DNA of 59,837 bases from Gemmatimonadota bacterium (GCA_012960225.1 DUBS01000055.1:1-59837); one strand, 5' to 3'; positions 27,080 through 36,168 are shown, numbered from the stretch's first letter. Numbers and translations: made by a program. The notes: generated from the letters alone by a model not told the origin.

Positions 27080-27592
27080 CTAACTATTTGGACCCGAAAC
27101 CGTGCCCAGAGCCTGTGGTAGCTTTGTTTTTATGACCCACCAGCCGACCGCGAATGTGCCCAATGCTGAGACAACAACGATGCTCCAGAACACATTCCAC
27201 AGTTCGTGTTCTTCCAGCAGCAGCGCTACTCGGGGCATGATGAAACGCGTGAGGGATTCTGCAATCAGGGCTGCGATCAGGCCTATATAGGACCAACTCA
27301 TCCAGTGAGCATGCCACTCGATCCAGTTGTACTTAGGTCGCCGAGCAAGAACGAAGTACAATCCGGCTGATAGGGTCACTGCACTTAAAGATGCCGCCAC
27401 ATGAAATGGCCCGAAATTTCCGGTTAGGTCGTAGATCGAGAAGGCGGTAGCGATCACACCCACCATCGACGTAGCGTAGATGTGACCAAACGTTCGGTGC
27501 CAGCGTGTACCCTTTGCGTTCATAACGACCACAGCACCTGCTCCGATCGTGATTATCGAAAAAACCAGATGTACCACGCCGAGTGTGTCCAT
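27080..27592 (-). CDS. DUF2306-like four-helix membrane protein
   Basis: 170 residues with about four or five transmembrane segments. It begins MDTLGVVHLVFSIITIGAG. Conserved His/Trp residues (RWHRTFGHIYA, WIEWHAHWMSWSY) are typical of the DUF2306 family of small membrane proteins; such residues could bind haem or metal, but that is not shown. ATG 27592 is preferred because GAGAGA lies upstream; a longer frame would add 21 polar residues overlapping the previous gene. It is 13 bases downstream of the lipoprotein hydrolase gene and likely co-transcribed with it. Confidence 0.75.
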   Translation of the reverse strand: MDTLGVVHLVFSIITIGAGAVVVMNAKGTRWHRTFGHIYATSMVGVIATAFSIYDLTGNFGPFHVAASLSAVTLSAGLYFVLARRPKYNWIEWHAHWMSWSYIGLIAALIAESLTRFIMPRVALLLEEHELWNVFWSIVVVSALGTFAVGWWVIKTKLPQALGTVSGPNS

Positions 27593-27605
27593 AAAGTGAT
27601 CTCTC

Positions 27606-28643
27606 TCAGGTACCGAAGAGGGCGTCAAGGCCGACTGCGGAAAGGTACATTCCACTACTTGAATGACCTACGCTAGGGACGACCATCTCTCTATGGTTAT
27701 GCTGAGGAAAGAACTGTTGCATAAAGCGCATAAGCCGGTGTCCCCGGGTGAATCGATAGGGCCCTTGCAAGTTCGCACCGCAGCTAACGTCGAGCGAAGC
27801 GCTCAGGGAATCCGCATCACCGATAAGAATACGAACGTCTCTCCTCACGAGTTGTGCCTTGATCGTGTCCGCTAAGAGTGAGCCAGCGTACGTATTTCGT
27901 TCTGAAAGACCGTAGTGCCAGTCATCGTAGTCGGAGCATGCTGATGCATCGGGCACTAAGAATGTACCTGTATTTTCTCGCTCCTGGCGGATGTATAGGT
28001 AAGTGGAGGGGTTTGCTACTACGTAACGCATCGTTACTGATCCCAGATTTTCCTCAGCACGGCTCGTTGCTGCGTACCTATGAGCGACCTGTCCTCCTGC
28101 TGAGTGACCCGTCATAGTGATTTCCGTCAATGCTGGGAAACGGGATGGATCTGAGAGGAGATCAACGACCTGATCAATTGCTGAGTAGGAACTCCTACGG
28201 GGCCGGGGCCCCTCGGTGCTGGAGAGGTGCCCTCTCTTCCAACCACTACTGCTCCAGAATAGCTCGTCTGATGCCGGATTATCTGAAGAAGTCTGGAAAT
28301 ATGGTGCGACAACGACCGTGCTCTTTTGCCTACCTACTGCAGCTGCGGCCTGGAATCCTCTTTGGAAGTAGTCGTCCGGGTTGCGGTTTGCGCCGTGAAC
28401 GATAATTAAGCCGCGAGTGACTTCAGAATTTCCTTCAGACAAAGAGTGTGTACTGAATACCGGGAGATAGACACCACTGCCGATCGCGACCCGTTCGGTA
28501 CAGATCGATGTGATCGACAGGCATGGCACAGGCCGGGCGTCATCGTCCTCAGATTCTGAGGGCGACGAGCAGGCTACCAGGAAAACCGTGAGGAGAAAAC
28601 AGAATCGAGAGCCAATCTGCCTCTTCGGGTGCCAAGCAATCAA
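27606..28643 (-). CDS. Alpha/beta-hydrolase lipoprotein
   Basis: 345 residues. A lipoprotein signal (FLLTVFLVAC) is followed by an alpha/beta-hydrolase fold with GLIIVHGANRNPDDYF, the nucleophile elbow TGHSAGGQVAHR, and a candidate His near the end (VVPSVGHSSSG). Six Cys in the mature part could form disulfides. TTG at 28643 is the only start that keeps the signal and it has no clear ribosome binding site, so expression is probably modest. Related proteins are annotated as poly(3-hydroxybutyrate)-depolymerase-like or lipase-like; the substrate is unknown. Confidence 0.8.
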   Translation of the reverse strand: MIAWHPKRQIGSRFCFLLTVFLVACSSPSESEDDDARPVPCLSITSICTERVAIGSGVYLPVFSTHSLSEGNSEVTRGLIIVHGANRNPDDYFQRGFQAAAAVGRQKSTVVVAPYFQTSSDNPASDELFWSSSGWKRGHLSSTEGPRPRRSSYSAIDQVVDLLSDPSRFPALTEITMTGHSAGGQVAHRYAATSRAEENLGSVTMRYVVANPSTYLYIRQERENTGTFLVPDASACSDYDDWHYGLSERNTYAGSLLADTIKAQLVRRDVRILIGDADSLSASLDVSCGANLQGPYRFTRGHRLMRFMQQFFPQHNHREMVVPSVGHSSSGMYLSAVGLDALFGT

Positions 28644-28893
28644 TTAGTCAGTCCCCGGTCTCAATAGGATTCTCTCAAGATTTCACGTGTCTGTGGATTT
28701 TTCGGATAGCGTCAGGCTCTGACCTTGCTCCAATGTCTGATGAGAATGTCCAGGAAATCTAGGGCCCAGAAGTGAACACGTCCTCTTGTGACCAGGGACA
28801 CCAACAAAGTGTGGAGTTTTTGTGCACTATTATTGTGCGAATTCATCCGGCATCAAATAATGGCTAGTCGAACAACACTGAGGTAACGAAAAA
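28644..28893. promoter_or_regulatory. Divergent intergenic region
   Basis: 250 bases between the minus-strand hydrolase gene and the plus-strand SnoaL-like gene. Promoters for both should lie here. I see no clear operator, repeat or small gene. Confidence 0.35.
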
Positions 28894-29370
28894 ATGAACA
28901 AGCACAAGATATTCATCATTGTCGGAACGGTAATGGCAGGCGGATGCGGATCCGGAGCTACCATTGAGACTGAATCCGATTTGGCTTCGCTAAGGCTGGC
29001 CGCGAACACCTATCATCAGGCAGCTAGCGAGAAGGACAGGGCGGCGGTTGTCGCTCTCTATGACGAGAACGCACTCATGGTCCCACCTAATGCTGACTTG
29101 GTAGAAAAACTAGAGGGTGTGCAGGGCTACCGGTTTGGTTTTCTCGAGACACCGGGAGTTGAACTTCAGTTCGAGATCCTGCGGGCGGAAATTTCTACAT
29201 CCGGTGATATTGGGTGGACACTCGCCATAGGCGATATCACAATCAATAACCCCGAGGGCCCACCTGGACGAGATATTATCCGGGACTTTCACACGTGGAA
29301 GAAGCAGACAGATGGTTCGTGGAAAGTCGTCGTTGATATGTGGAACTCGGAGTTACCGACCAATGAGTGA
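28894..29370 (+). CDS. SnoaL/DUF4440-like lipoprotein
   Basis: 158 residues: a lipoprotein signal ending VMAGGC, then a SnoaL/NTF2-like cone fold of the DUF4440 type (AANTYHQAASEKDRAAVVALYD, DFHTWKKQTDGSWKVVVDMW). These domains bind small hydrophobic ligands or act as small enzymes in a pocket. No catalytic set is clear here. It is a single gene followed by two hairpins. Confidence 0.85.
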   Translation: MNKHKIFIIVGTVMAGGCGSGATIETESDLASLRLAANTYHQAASEKDRAAVVALYDENALMVPPNADLVEKLEGVQGYRFGFLETPGVELQFEILRAEISTSGDIGWTLAIGDITINNPEGPPGRDIIRDFHTWKKQTDGSWKVVVDMWNSELPTNE

Positions 29371-29372
29371 TT

Positions 29373-29399
29373 AGATAATCATCCCTGGGATGATTATCT
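29373..29399. terminator. Perfect 13-bp inverted repeat after the SnoaL gene
   Basis: The arms AGATAATCATCCC and its reverse complement are separated by one base, starting 2 bases after the stop codon at 29370. It is near-palindromic, so it can also be read as a protein-binding site. No T-run follows, which argues against an intrinsic terminator. Confidence 0.45.
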
Positions 29400-29414
29400 G
29401 AATGTTGGGCAGGA

Positions 29415-29466
29415 AGTGGGGTGCCTTAGGGCAGAAAGGCTGCTCGAAAGCACCCCACTAACTTTT
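29415..29466 (+). terminator. Probable intrinsic terminator between convergent genes
   Basis: AGTGGGGTGC (29415-29424) pairs perfectly with GCACCCCACT (29450-29459), and the plus strand continues with a T-rich tract (ACTTTTCTT). It would end the SnoaL transcript and may also slow transcription from the convergent LVIVD gene. Confidence 0.6.
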
Positions 29467-29467
29467 C

Positions 29468-31300
29468 TTAGCCGCCTAGATTTCTTAGGACCTCAGCGAG
29501 CGTTGAAAGACGCTCAGCATCACCACCACGGGTTCCGGCACGTATTGCTATAGCGTCCTGGTCTAGTTGTGCTGCCACCTGAGCTAGTTGCGTCGCGGTC
29601 GCAGTCCCTCGTTCCGCTCGGTCCAGAATGTTAGCAACGTCGGGTACACGATCGTTGAGGATCCCATTACCTCGCACCAGTTGGTCAAGATAGGCCCGTG
29701 CTACAGGGACAACCGCTGGCCATACGGTCAGCGGCTGCATCTGCGCATTGAATTGATCGATCTGGATGAGTTCTGCAGCGTCGATCTCAGCCTGTGAAAG
29801 ATGCTCTGTCGGAGTCAGCCTGAACACGTCTATCCCGCGTGAGATTTCAGCACCATATATGCGGCCGTTATGCCAGTATGTTGACCAATAACCCCCGGTG
29901 AAGAGCGCTTCGGCACTCAGTGGGCCTCGATCGAAGAATGCAACTTCGAAAGCGTTTGCTGGATCAGTGAAGTCCATGATTGATAGGCCGCCCTGGTACC
30001 AAGCTTGGACCATGAGATCCCGACCTGGAACTGGGATGATTGAGCCGTTATGGGCGACGCAGTTTTCAGTCTCTGTCTGAGGTACGGGGAGCTTATAGTA
30101 GCCTCCAAGTGTCATTTTGCCGTCCTCGATGGTGAAAATTGCGTTGGCTCCCCACGTCGGAGGGTCTGATGCCCGGCAGCGAGCTTGGCCGCCGCCGCCC
30201 CATTCGTCAGTGAATACGACTTTTGTACCGCCGTTATTAAACGTTGCAGAGTGCCAATAGGCGAAATTCGGGTCGAGCACCTCATCGATCCGCCGCGGGT
30301 TCACTACATCTGAGATATCGAGCAGAATCCCATTTCCGGAGCATGCACCGGCGGCTAGTCCGATCTCTGGATAGACCGTGATGTCATGGCATTGATGTGT
30401 ACGCCGAGTGTCTTGAGTGCCCGCACCGTGATCACCTCCAGCCCAGAGACCTGCGATGTTACCGGTTTCCGCATCTGCAAAGATGCGAGGCATGTTTACG
30501 ATCTCCGCATTCTCAGGTGCATTCAGCGGTACGCGGACGACCTCGATCCGGAACAGTGCCGTGTTGGGATCTTCATCCGGTTCGCCCCCAGAACACCCTG
30601 GAAGCTCTTCTGTTGGGCGCACGGAGCTTGTCCCTTGTATGTAGACGTAAACGTTTTCGCTGTCATCGGGGTCAATGACTAGCGTGTGCGTGTGTGACCC
30701 GCGACACGATTGGATGGCGGCAACCTGCATCGGGTTACTTAAGTCGGATACGTCGAAAATACGTACGCCACGCATCCGCTCTGCACTGATCGAGTCTGCG
30801 ACCCCTTCAATTCCGCAGTCGAGTCTGCCGCGTGTTTCTTGGGCTGACATAAACACAAGGTCTCCATAAACTGAGATGTCGCCCTGCCCACCCGGACACA
30901 CAACGGACAGCGCCAACATCGGGGTATTTGGATCCTCCAAATCATAGATCTGGAATCCGTTGTAATTGCCCTGATATAGGTACTGTCCCTCGAATGCTAG
31001 GTCAGTATTGCTGAAACGCCCATCGTCTGGAGTTGCCGGATTAAAGAATCCGTCCGGCCGAGGAATTTCAGAGACTTGCTCGAGTCCGCGAATCGCCGAT
31101 TCAGCGTTCATCCATCCTGCACCGAGTTCGAGGCGCGGATCGTTTGGATCCCATGTGAATAACGGCTCTGGCGTGACAGAGTCGGGGGCTATCTGGGCTG
31201 CGGCCTCCGAAAATCCGGCTATGAGGTTGGCTGTTATCACCAACCCGATTGCTAGGGCCATTCCCCGATTGGTAAAACCAGAAATCTGTTCGAGTGTCAT
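29468..31300 (-). CDS. Secreted LVIVD-repeat protein
   Basis: 610 residues: a signal peptide (to about residue 35), then LVIVD-type repeats such as GFQIYDLEDPNTPMLALSVV, VRIFDVSDLSNPMQVAAI, GILLDISDVVNPRRIDEV and LSIMDFTDPANAFEVAFF. These predict a propeller. The C-terminal 110 residues (from about 500) are helical, with Gln/Ala-rich heptads. Metal- or ligand-like residues HTHTLVIDPDD and HQCHD occur in the propeller. Close relatives are widespread secreted proteins of unknown role. AAGGAA lies just before ATG 31300. Confidence 0.85.
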   Translation of the reverse strand: MTLEQISGFTNRGMALAIGLVITANLIAGFSEAAAQIAPDSVTPEPLFTWDPNDPRLELGAGWMNAESAIRGLEQVSEIPRPDGFFNPATPDDGRFSNTDLAFEGQYLYQGNYNGFQIYDLEDPNTPMLALSVVCPGGQGDISVYGDLVFMSAQETRGRLDCGIEGVADSISAERMRGVRIFDVSDLSNPMQVAAIQSCRGSHTHTLVIDPDDSENVYVYIQGTSSVRPTEELPGCSGGEPDEDPNTALFRIEVVRVPLNAPENAEIVNMPRIFADAETGNIAGLWAGGDHGAGTQDTRRTHQCHDITVYPEIGLAAGACSGNGILLDISDVVNPRRIDEVLDPNFAYWHSATFNNGGTKVVFTDEWGGGGQARCRASDPPTWGANAIFTIEDGKMTLGGYYKLPVPQTETENCVAHNGSIIPVPGRDLMVQAWYQGGLSIMDFTDPANAFEVAFFDRGPLSAEALFTGGYWSTYWHNGRIYGAEISRGIDVFRLTPTEHLSQAEIDAAELIQIDQFNAQMQPLTVWPAVVPVARAYLDQLVRGNGILNDRVPDVANILDRAERGTATATQLAQVAAQLDQDAIAIRAGTRGGDAERLSTLAEVLRNLGG

Positions 31301-31379
31301 CCGAATTCCTTGTATCCAATGAGTAAGTCATTTACATAATTGTCCGCACTGACCACAGTGTGGCCTGGTACCCAAAAGC

Positions 31380-32048
31380 CTATCGTCGCTCCTCTAGCAT
31401 CCGGCGCATCCGCAGTATCTCAATTGTTTGGTCCGCATCAACATCCGTCGCGAACTTGAAAATTAAGGACTCCTGCCCCGCACCTGAGGAGTTGAAGAGC
31501 GTCTGTACCATGGTGAGTGCTCCCTCGTGGTGCATGATCATAAATTCGAGGAATAGTCGCTCGAATTCTTGGCCAGTAGCAGATGCCAGCTGCTCCATCT
31601 GCCTAGCGTTGAGCATTCCGGGCATGAGCTCCATGTCGCCACTCATCATCATCCAGTGAAGGTTGGCAGCTGGCACTTCTTCCTCTCGTTCAGCTAACCA
31701 GCGCTCCATTAGTCGGATTTCATCTCTCTGTGAGATCTGCATCCGGAGCGCCAAACCGCGGAATCCATCTGTGGTCGCGCGCGCGGGCACCATAGCTGTC
31801 ATGTCGAGAGCCTGCCCATGGTGGGGTATCATTCCTCGCATAAACCGCACGTCCGCTTCCGAGTAGTCTAGCCCTCTGATCGCGTCCAACTCTGCTGTGT
31901 CGAAGGCCTGGGCCATCTCTCCTGGTGCACCAGGCTGTATTATTCGTGTTCCGCCAGTTCCTGCTGGTGCTGAAGGTGTGCCCACACAGGATGCGGTCAC
32001 AACTAGCATCGAAAGGACGTAAAAGGCCAGAAAAATCTTACTATTCAC
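31380..32048 (-). CDS. DUF305 lipoprotein
   Basis: 222 residues: a lipoprotein signal ending VTASC, then a ferritin-like four-helix DUF305 domain. The two family His motifs are present: FMRGMIPHHGQALDM and LEFMIMHHEGALTM, plus a Met-rich stretch (HWMMMSGDMELMPGM). DUF305 proteins often occur with copper-handling genes, and the His/Met content fits metal binding; no copper gene adjoins it here. The GTG start overlaps the end of the amidohydrolase gene by 8 bases. Confidence 0.88.
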   Translation of the reverse strand: MNSKIFLAFYVLSMLVVTASCVGTPSAPAGTGGTRIIQPGAPGEMAQAFDTAELDAIRGLDYSEADVRFMRGMIPHHGQALDMTAMVPARATTDGFRGLALRMQISQRDEIRLMERWLAEREEEVPAANLHWMMMSGDMELMPGMLNARQMEQLASATGQEFERLFLEFMIMHHEGALTMVQTLFNSSGAGQESLIFKFATDVDADQTIEILRMRRMLEERR

Positions 32049-33294
32049 TTCCTGTCCATCTTTCTCGCAGCGACTCTCGTTCGACGCGCTGACCTCTTAT
32101 ATATACATCCGAAATTCGGCGTGTGTTCGTGATGTCATCAATTGGGTTTGCATCGAGAACAACAAAGTCTGCGAGCTTGCCAGCGGCAACAGAGCCTGCG
32201 TTGAATTCCATAAGCTCAGCGGATGCGCTTGTCGCCGCAACGATCACTTCGGCCGGTGTCATCCCGGATCGCACCATGTCCTCCATTTCCTGGTGTGACG
32301 TCCAGGGCGAACTCCCATCCGTACCGAACGCGATCTTAATGCCGGCGCTGTTCAGGCGATCAAGGTTTCTTGCTTGGATTCCAAAAGACTCTTGAGTAGC
32401 AGGCCGATCCTGCTGGGCTGCCTGCATCTCTCTGAGTCTTTCAGCTGGGATTGTTCCGCTGAGCCAGCTCAGGTCCAGCGCAACGCCCGGGTTCGGGAGG
32501 TTCGGGACCAATACTACTTCAGGACGGTCTGTCCACAATTGGACGAGCTCGTCGTCCACATCCTGGTCTCGAATCCCGTGCGCAAATGCATCGATCCCTG
32601 CACGGAGTAGTCCCTTCGCATCTTCGAGGGTGAAGACGTGAGCGGTGACCCGGAGACCAAGCTTATGCGCTTCATCGATCACTGGGCCATATAGTTCCGG
32701 CGTGAGTTTTTCGTATCGGCCCCCACGGTCGTCGACCCAAATTTTCACGAAGTCGACCTCTTCGGTTGCTAGTTCTTGCACCGCTGCACGGGCTTCTGCT
32801 TCGGATGTGATCCAGAAGGGCACCTCTGAGCGTCCTTCCTCCGGTGCGGTAATCCCACGCCCTGCGCTACGGGATCGTGCCCCATTTGGTATGTCTTCGC
32901 TCCGCATCTCAAAGCCCACATTGCCATCGTCGAGTCCCAGACTCATTACTGCGCCCGTCCCATAGTACGCCCAGTGTTGCAGCTCTTCTGTCCGATCCGG
33001 TCGAGGTGATGCGAGGTGCGCATGTGCGTTCACGATTGCTGGCATTACAGTCTTACCCGCCAGGTCGACATGGCTGGAGCCTTCAGGTGCCTCGATCGAT
33101 CCAGCAGCACCAACAGCCGTAAAACGGCCGTCCTCGACCAGAAACGCTGAATTGTCGAGGACCGCACCCCCATCGCCGATTATCAGTTGTGCACCTTCGT
33201 ATAGCACTGCGTCAGAAGTGGATTCACCGGTTGCGCATGCTGAAACAGCTAAAGCAACGCTGAGTAAACCAGCAAGCATTTTTGCGGATTTCAT
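32041..33294 (-). CDS. Exported amidohydrolase (prolidase/imidazolonepropionase-like)
   Basis: 417 residues with a lipoprotein signal (LLSVALAVSAC), then an amidohydrolase TIM barrel. Metal ligands are visible: HAH in VNAHAHLA, a probable carboxylated Lys in VDFVKIWVDD, His in TAHVFTLEDA and FAHGIRD, and Asp in FGTDGSSP. This set fits binuclear-metal prolidase-type amidohydrolases that cut Xaa-Pro or N-acyl amino acids. ATG 33294 has GGGAGGT 5 bases upstream; an earlier start would add 39 non-signal residues. It is co-transcribed with the DUF305 lipoprotein. Confidence 0.88.
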   Translation of the reverse strand: MKSAKMLAGLLSVALAVSACATGESTSDAVLYEGAQLIIGDGGAVLDNSAFLVEDGRFTAVGAAGSIEAPEGSSHVDLAGKTVMPAIVNAHAHLASPRPDRTEELQHWAYYGTGAVMSLGLDDGNVGFEMRSEDIPNGARSRSAGRGITAPEEGRSEVPFWITSEAEARAAVQELATEEVDFVKIWVDDRGGRYEKLTPELYGPVIDEAHKLGLRVTAHVFTLEDAKGLLRAGIDAFAHGIRDQDVDDELVQLWTDRPEVVLVPNLPNPGVALDLSWLSGTIPAERLREMQAAQQDRPATQESFGIQARNLDRLNSAGIKIAFGTDGSSPWTSHQEMEDMVRSGMTPAEVIVAATSASAELMEFNAGSVAAGKLADFVVLDANPIDDITNTRRISDVYIRGQRVERESLRERWTGSE

Positions 33295-33420
33295 GATACC
33301 TCCCCTGTCAAACCCTATGGATCGGCCGCACGGACCGTGACACCAAGCGGGCAGTGAGTCTACAGTGCATGCCTCAGTCGGGCGAGCACGGTAAGCTGTT
33401 AGGCCACGCATCCGGAAGAG

Positions 33421-34347
33421 TCATTCGGAAGGCGAAATCGCTATCCGGAAGCCTATAAAGGCGCGGCGGGCACCGGGATCGCCCCCCCCCCGGTTTGCTC
33501 CCCGGACGAAGCGCTCCGGATCTGTAAAAGATCCACCTCTCATGACCCAAAGAGACTCGTTTTCTAGGTTCTCCGAGTCGTCGGTAGGATCATAGGGGTA
33601 GGGCTGATATGGGCTTCTGGTCCATTCCCACACATTTCCTGCCATGTCAGAGAGCCCGAACGGACATTCCGGACACTGGTGGCTCCCGACAGCTGTGGTG
33701 CCCCTTGCTCGGTAGGTTGCTCGATCAGGCCTGGGCTCACTACCCCATGGATAGATTCGTCCGTCGGTACCTCGAGCGGCTTTCTCCCACTCGGCTTCCG
33801 TTGGCAGAGTGACTTGCCCGCCGCCCTCGAGGAGGGTGCTCAGAGCCTCTGGCGTATCGGCCGAAATTCTTAGGATCTTATCTAGCCAGCGACTGTACGC
33901 GAGTGCGTCCGGCCAAGAGATAAAAGAAGCAGGGTGCTCAGGTGCTCCACTGAGTGCTTGACCATCAATAGGATAACCTGTTGCCTGAACGAACGAGCGG
34001 ATTTGCGCAACGGTCACCTCGAAGCGTCCGATGTAATACGTCGGAAGTTCTAGAACTACCTGTGCGTTCGTGCTAGACCAGCGCTCAATATCGAATGCCA
34101 TTGGATCGATGGTAGCATCACTACCCATCAGGAACGGCCCAGCCGTGATCTCGACGAATCCTAGGAGTGGATCATCCGGGAGTTGCCAAGCATCTGCCAG
34201 AAATCTGGGAGCCTCTCCTGGATTACTGATGACTGTATGATCCGGAATCAAACTGGGTTGGGGCAGAGACCCTGCAAAGCTCAAGGCAATCCATACTGCG
34301 CTGACGAGTCCAAGAGCTGTGAGCGGGACGGAAGTTTTACGGATCAC
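33421..34347 (-). CDS. SUMF1/FGE-sulfatase-domain protein, no catalytic Cys pair
   Basis: 308 residues: an N-terminal signal or anchor, then a formylglycine-generating-enzyme fold: ITAGPFLMGSD, RFEVTVAQIRSFVQATGY, LPTEAEWEKAARG, GLSDMAGNVWEWT, VMRGGSFTDPE and FIGFRIA. The two Cys that make formylglycine in true FGE would lie around RGGSF and R-x-ANR; neither is present, so I expect a binding or structural role. The start is GTG, abutting the stop of the membrane protein gene upstream with no gap. A run of ten C (33482-33491) lies in the last part of the coding region. Confidence 0.85.
   Translation of the reverse strand: MIRKTSVPLTALGLVSAVWIALSFAGSLPQPSLIPDHTVISNPGEAPRFLADAWQLPDDPLLGFVEITAGPFLMGSDATIDPMAFDIERWSSTNAQVVLELPTYYIGRFEVTVAQIRSFVQATGYPIDGQALSGAPEHPASFISWPDALAYSRWLDKILRISADTPEALSTLLEGGGQVTLPTEAEWEKAARGTDGRIYPWGSEPRPDRATYRARGTTAVGSHQCPECPFGLSDMAGNVWEWTRSPYQPYPYDPTDDSENLENESLWVMRGGSFTDPERFVRGANRGGGDPGARRAFIGFRIAISPSE
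33482..33491. repeat. Ten-base poly-C tract inside the SUMF1-domain gene
   Basis: Ten consecutive C (G on the coding strand) encode part of ANRGGGDP. In the printed sequence the frame is intact. Slipped-strand errors here would change about the last 20 residues, so the tract may be a phase-variable or assembly-sensitive site. Confidence 0.8.
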
Positions 34348-35982
34348 TTAAGATGCACTCATGATTTTGTCGCAAGCAAAGTCCCAGTCGTGTTGGACGC
34401 AGGCACGTTCGTATAGCTCTGGCTCTGTCATTTCCATCAAGTTCTGACCGCCTTCCCTAAGGAGCAGCCTTAAATCAAGCGCCCGTGGATTGATCCGGCT
34501 AAAGTTGCCTGGATCGAGCAGGTTAACACATGCTGGCTGGAATCGGAGTTCACATGCGCGAGAGAAGTAGCCAAGGGCAAGATTGGCATCCGAACTCACG
34601 ATTTCTCCTTGTCTATAATGCCCACCAAGTTCGTTGCAAGCCCACGCTGAGTTGTCCCCACAATAACTCGCCTCCAGTTGGATCAGACGATTACATGCAG
34701 TCTGTCTATCTTCAGCGCATGCTTGCTCCCAGAATGGAAGGCTATCACCGGGGTGCATTCCGTCAGTCTTACCCATCGCGGTCATCGACCCGAAGAAAAT
34801 GATCCATATTGCCATGTGAACGGGGTTGAGTCCGAGAGGAGCCCAATCAAGTCTCAAGAGCTTTATGGCTCGGCTTCTTCTGATCACAGGAATCAGCGCA
34901 TCGATTCCTCTAACGCTTAGATTGAGGAGCGGAACAGCTAGAAGTTTATCGTAGAAAGTTGGTGCTCCGTAGGCTCCCAGGAGTGAGTAAAGGCCGAAAA
35001 CTCCCAACCCGTAGAGCCCTCCGAAAACAAGCTTGCCAGCACGTGAGCGCGGTGAAGTTGATGGGTCCGTTACTAAGAGGTGAAGTCCGAGGAAGACTGC
35101 AGCAGGAATTTCTGAGTCAAGAAAGTATGGAACCCCAGTCAGTGAAGTGTAGAGAGCGCTCAGACCGAAGAGCACCATCGCGGCTGCCCCCGAAACAAGT
35201 GTGATCGAGAAGAAGTACATGACGACGAGGCCAAGCAAGAACAGGTAAAGATAGATCATAGGTGCCAACGTCAGTGTCGAAGCAATCTCCTGTCCCCAGG
35301 TCAGGTCAGTCGTTCCCGTAGCGATCAGCACTAAGGAGAAAAGCCCGAGGGAAAATGCTGAAGGGTTGAAGATGTGGACCGTCCGACCTTCGCGTTTCCA
35401 GCGTACGAATTCCTTTCCTAGGAATCCAATACCGACCATGAGAAACTGTAGGTAGAACCAGTCATCTCTGAACCATAGGAAAAGATTGATGCTGAAAATG
35501 ATCGGAAATGGACCGAAGCCAAGTGTGTATGTTTCTCGCCGTGACCAAGCGAGTAGCATATCAAAGACGTACGCAAATATGAGCTGGGCAGCTAGGAGTG
35601 TTCCGAACTCGTAGACTGGTCGCCAATGCAAGCCCCAGTAGGCGAAGACAGCGAGCTGAACTAAGGCTTGAACATAGTGTTGCGGGCGCAGCATAGTTTG
35701 GAACGTCCGACTGGCATGCTCATGTCTTAGCTTCAGGTAGAGCATAAGAAGCCAGGCCAGGAGCACGATCGCTGCACCCCAGATTGATATCGCTAGGGCA
35801 AGGTTGCTCTGAATGCGCGGGAGGAATGAGAGCGCAACGAGTGTGAGCGTGAGTACTGCGGGGGCTGTGAGTACTTGCAGACCTGGGGTAGAGTCTAGTG
35901 TTCGCCCGCCTGGTTGATTAGGGAGTTGGACCCGATGCTCTTGGTCCTTTTGCCACTCTTTCCGACGTCGTGCAGCTGACAT
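34348..35982 (-). CDS. RnfD/UnbU-like membrane protein fused to Cys-rich Sel1 (Hcp) repeats
   Basis: 544 residues. Residues 41-400 hold about ten hydrophobic segments and the NQR2/RnfD-family landmarks FNPSAFSLG (205-213) and TDPSTSPRSRAGKLVFGG (305-322), nearest in style to UnbU-type members. The flavinylation S-G-A-T motif is not seen; VSGAAAM (263-269) is the nearest match. After a final helix comes a soluble tail with four Cys pairs: C422/C430, C441/C449, C477/C485 (each C-x7-C) and C528/C537. This is the disulfide pattern of Helicobacter Hcp Sel1 repeats, so the tail should be extracytoplasmic. ATG 35982 starts the operon with the SUMF1 gene (TAA then GTG, no gap). It may bind a redox cofactor; function is not known. 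Confidence 0.75.
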   Translation of the reverse strand: MSAARRRKEWQKDQEHRVQLPNQPGGRTLDSTPGLQVLTAPAVLTLTLVALSFLPRIQSNLALAISIWGAAIVLLAWLLMLYLKLRHEHASRTFQTMLRPQHYVQALVQLAVFAYWGLHWRPVYEFGTLLAAQLIFAYVFDMLLAWSRRETYTLGFGPFPIIFSINLFLWFRDDWFYLQFLMVGIGFLGKEFVRWKREGRTVHIFNPSAFSLGLFSLVLIATGTTDLTWGQEIASTLTLAPMIYLYLFLLGLVVMYFFSITLVSGAAAMVLFGLSALYTSLTGVPYFLDSEIPAAVFLGLHLLVTDPSTSPRSRAGKLVFGGLYGLGVFGLYSLLGAYGAPTFYDKLLAVPLLNLSVRGIDALIPVIRRSRAIKLLRLDWAPLGLNPVHMAIWIIFFGSMTAMGKTDGMHPGDSLPFWEQACAEDRQTACNRLIQLEASYCGDNSAWACNELGGHYRQGEIVSSDANLALGYFSRACELRFQPACVNLLDPGNFSRINPRALDLRLLLREGGQNLMEMTEPELYERACVQHDWDFACDKIMSAS

Positions 35983-36100
35983 GGAACCTCGTTCTACGGG
36001 TTAGTTTTACTGTTTTGGTTGGTGCTGGGAACAAGTCGAATCCGGTCGCGAAGTTAGGAAGGGTCGAACCCGCGAGAAAGAAGATAAAGTGCAAACAGGG

Positions 36101-36129
36101 TTGACAGTCACCTCGGTGAGGGATAAGTA
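36101..36129 (+). promoter_or_regulatory. Candidate ilv promoter
   Basis: A perfect -35 TTGACA (36101-36106) is followed after 17 bases by a weak -10 (TAAGTA, 36124-36129). Transcription from here would start near 36136, about 20 bases before the leader-peptide ribosome binding site. The -10 match is poor, so a primer-extension result could move it. Confidence 0.45.
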
Positions 36130-36168
36130 GCGCATTCGATTATCAGGTGTCTAGCCGGAGATAAGTAG

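Noticed and set aside
29373..29459. CRISPR or attachment site
   Set aside because: Only two unrelated inverted repeats; no repeat-spacer array, integrase or tRNA gene is near.
33421..34347. Active formylglycine-generating enzyme
   Set aside because: Both catalytic Cys positions lack Cys and no sulfatase gene is nearby.
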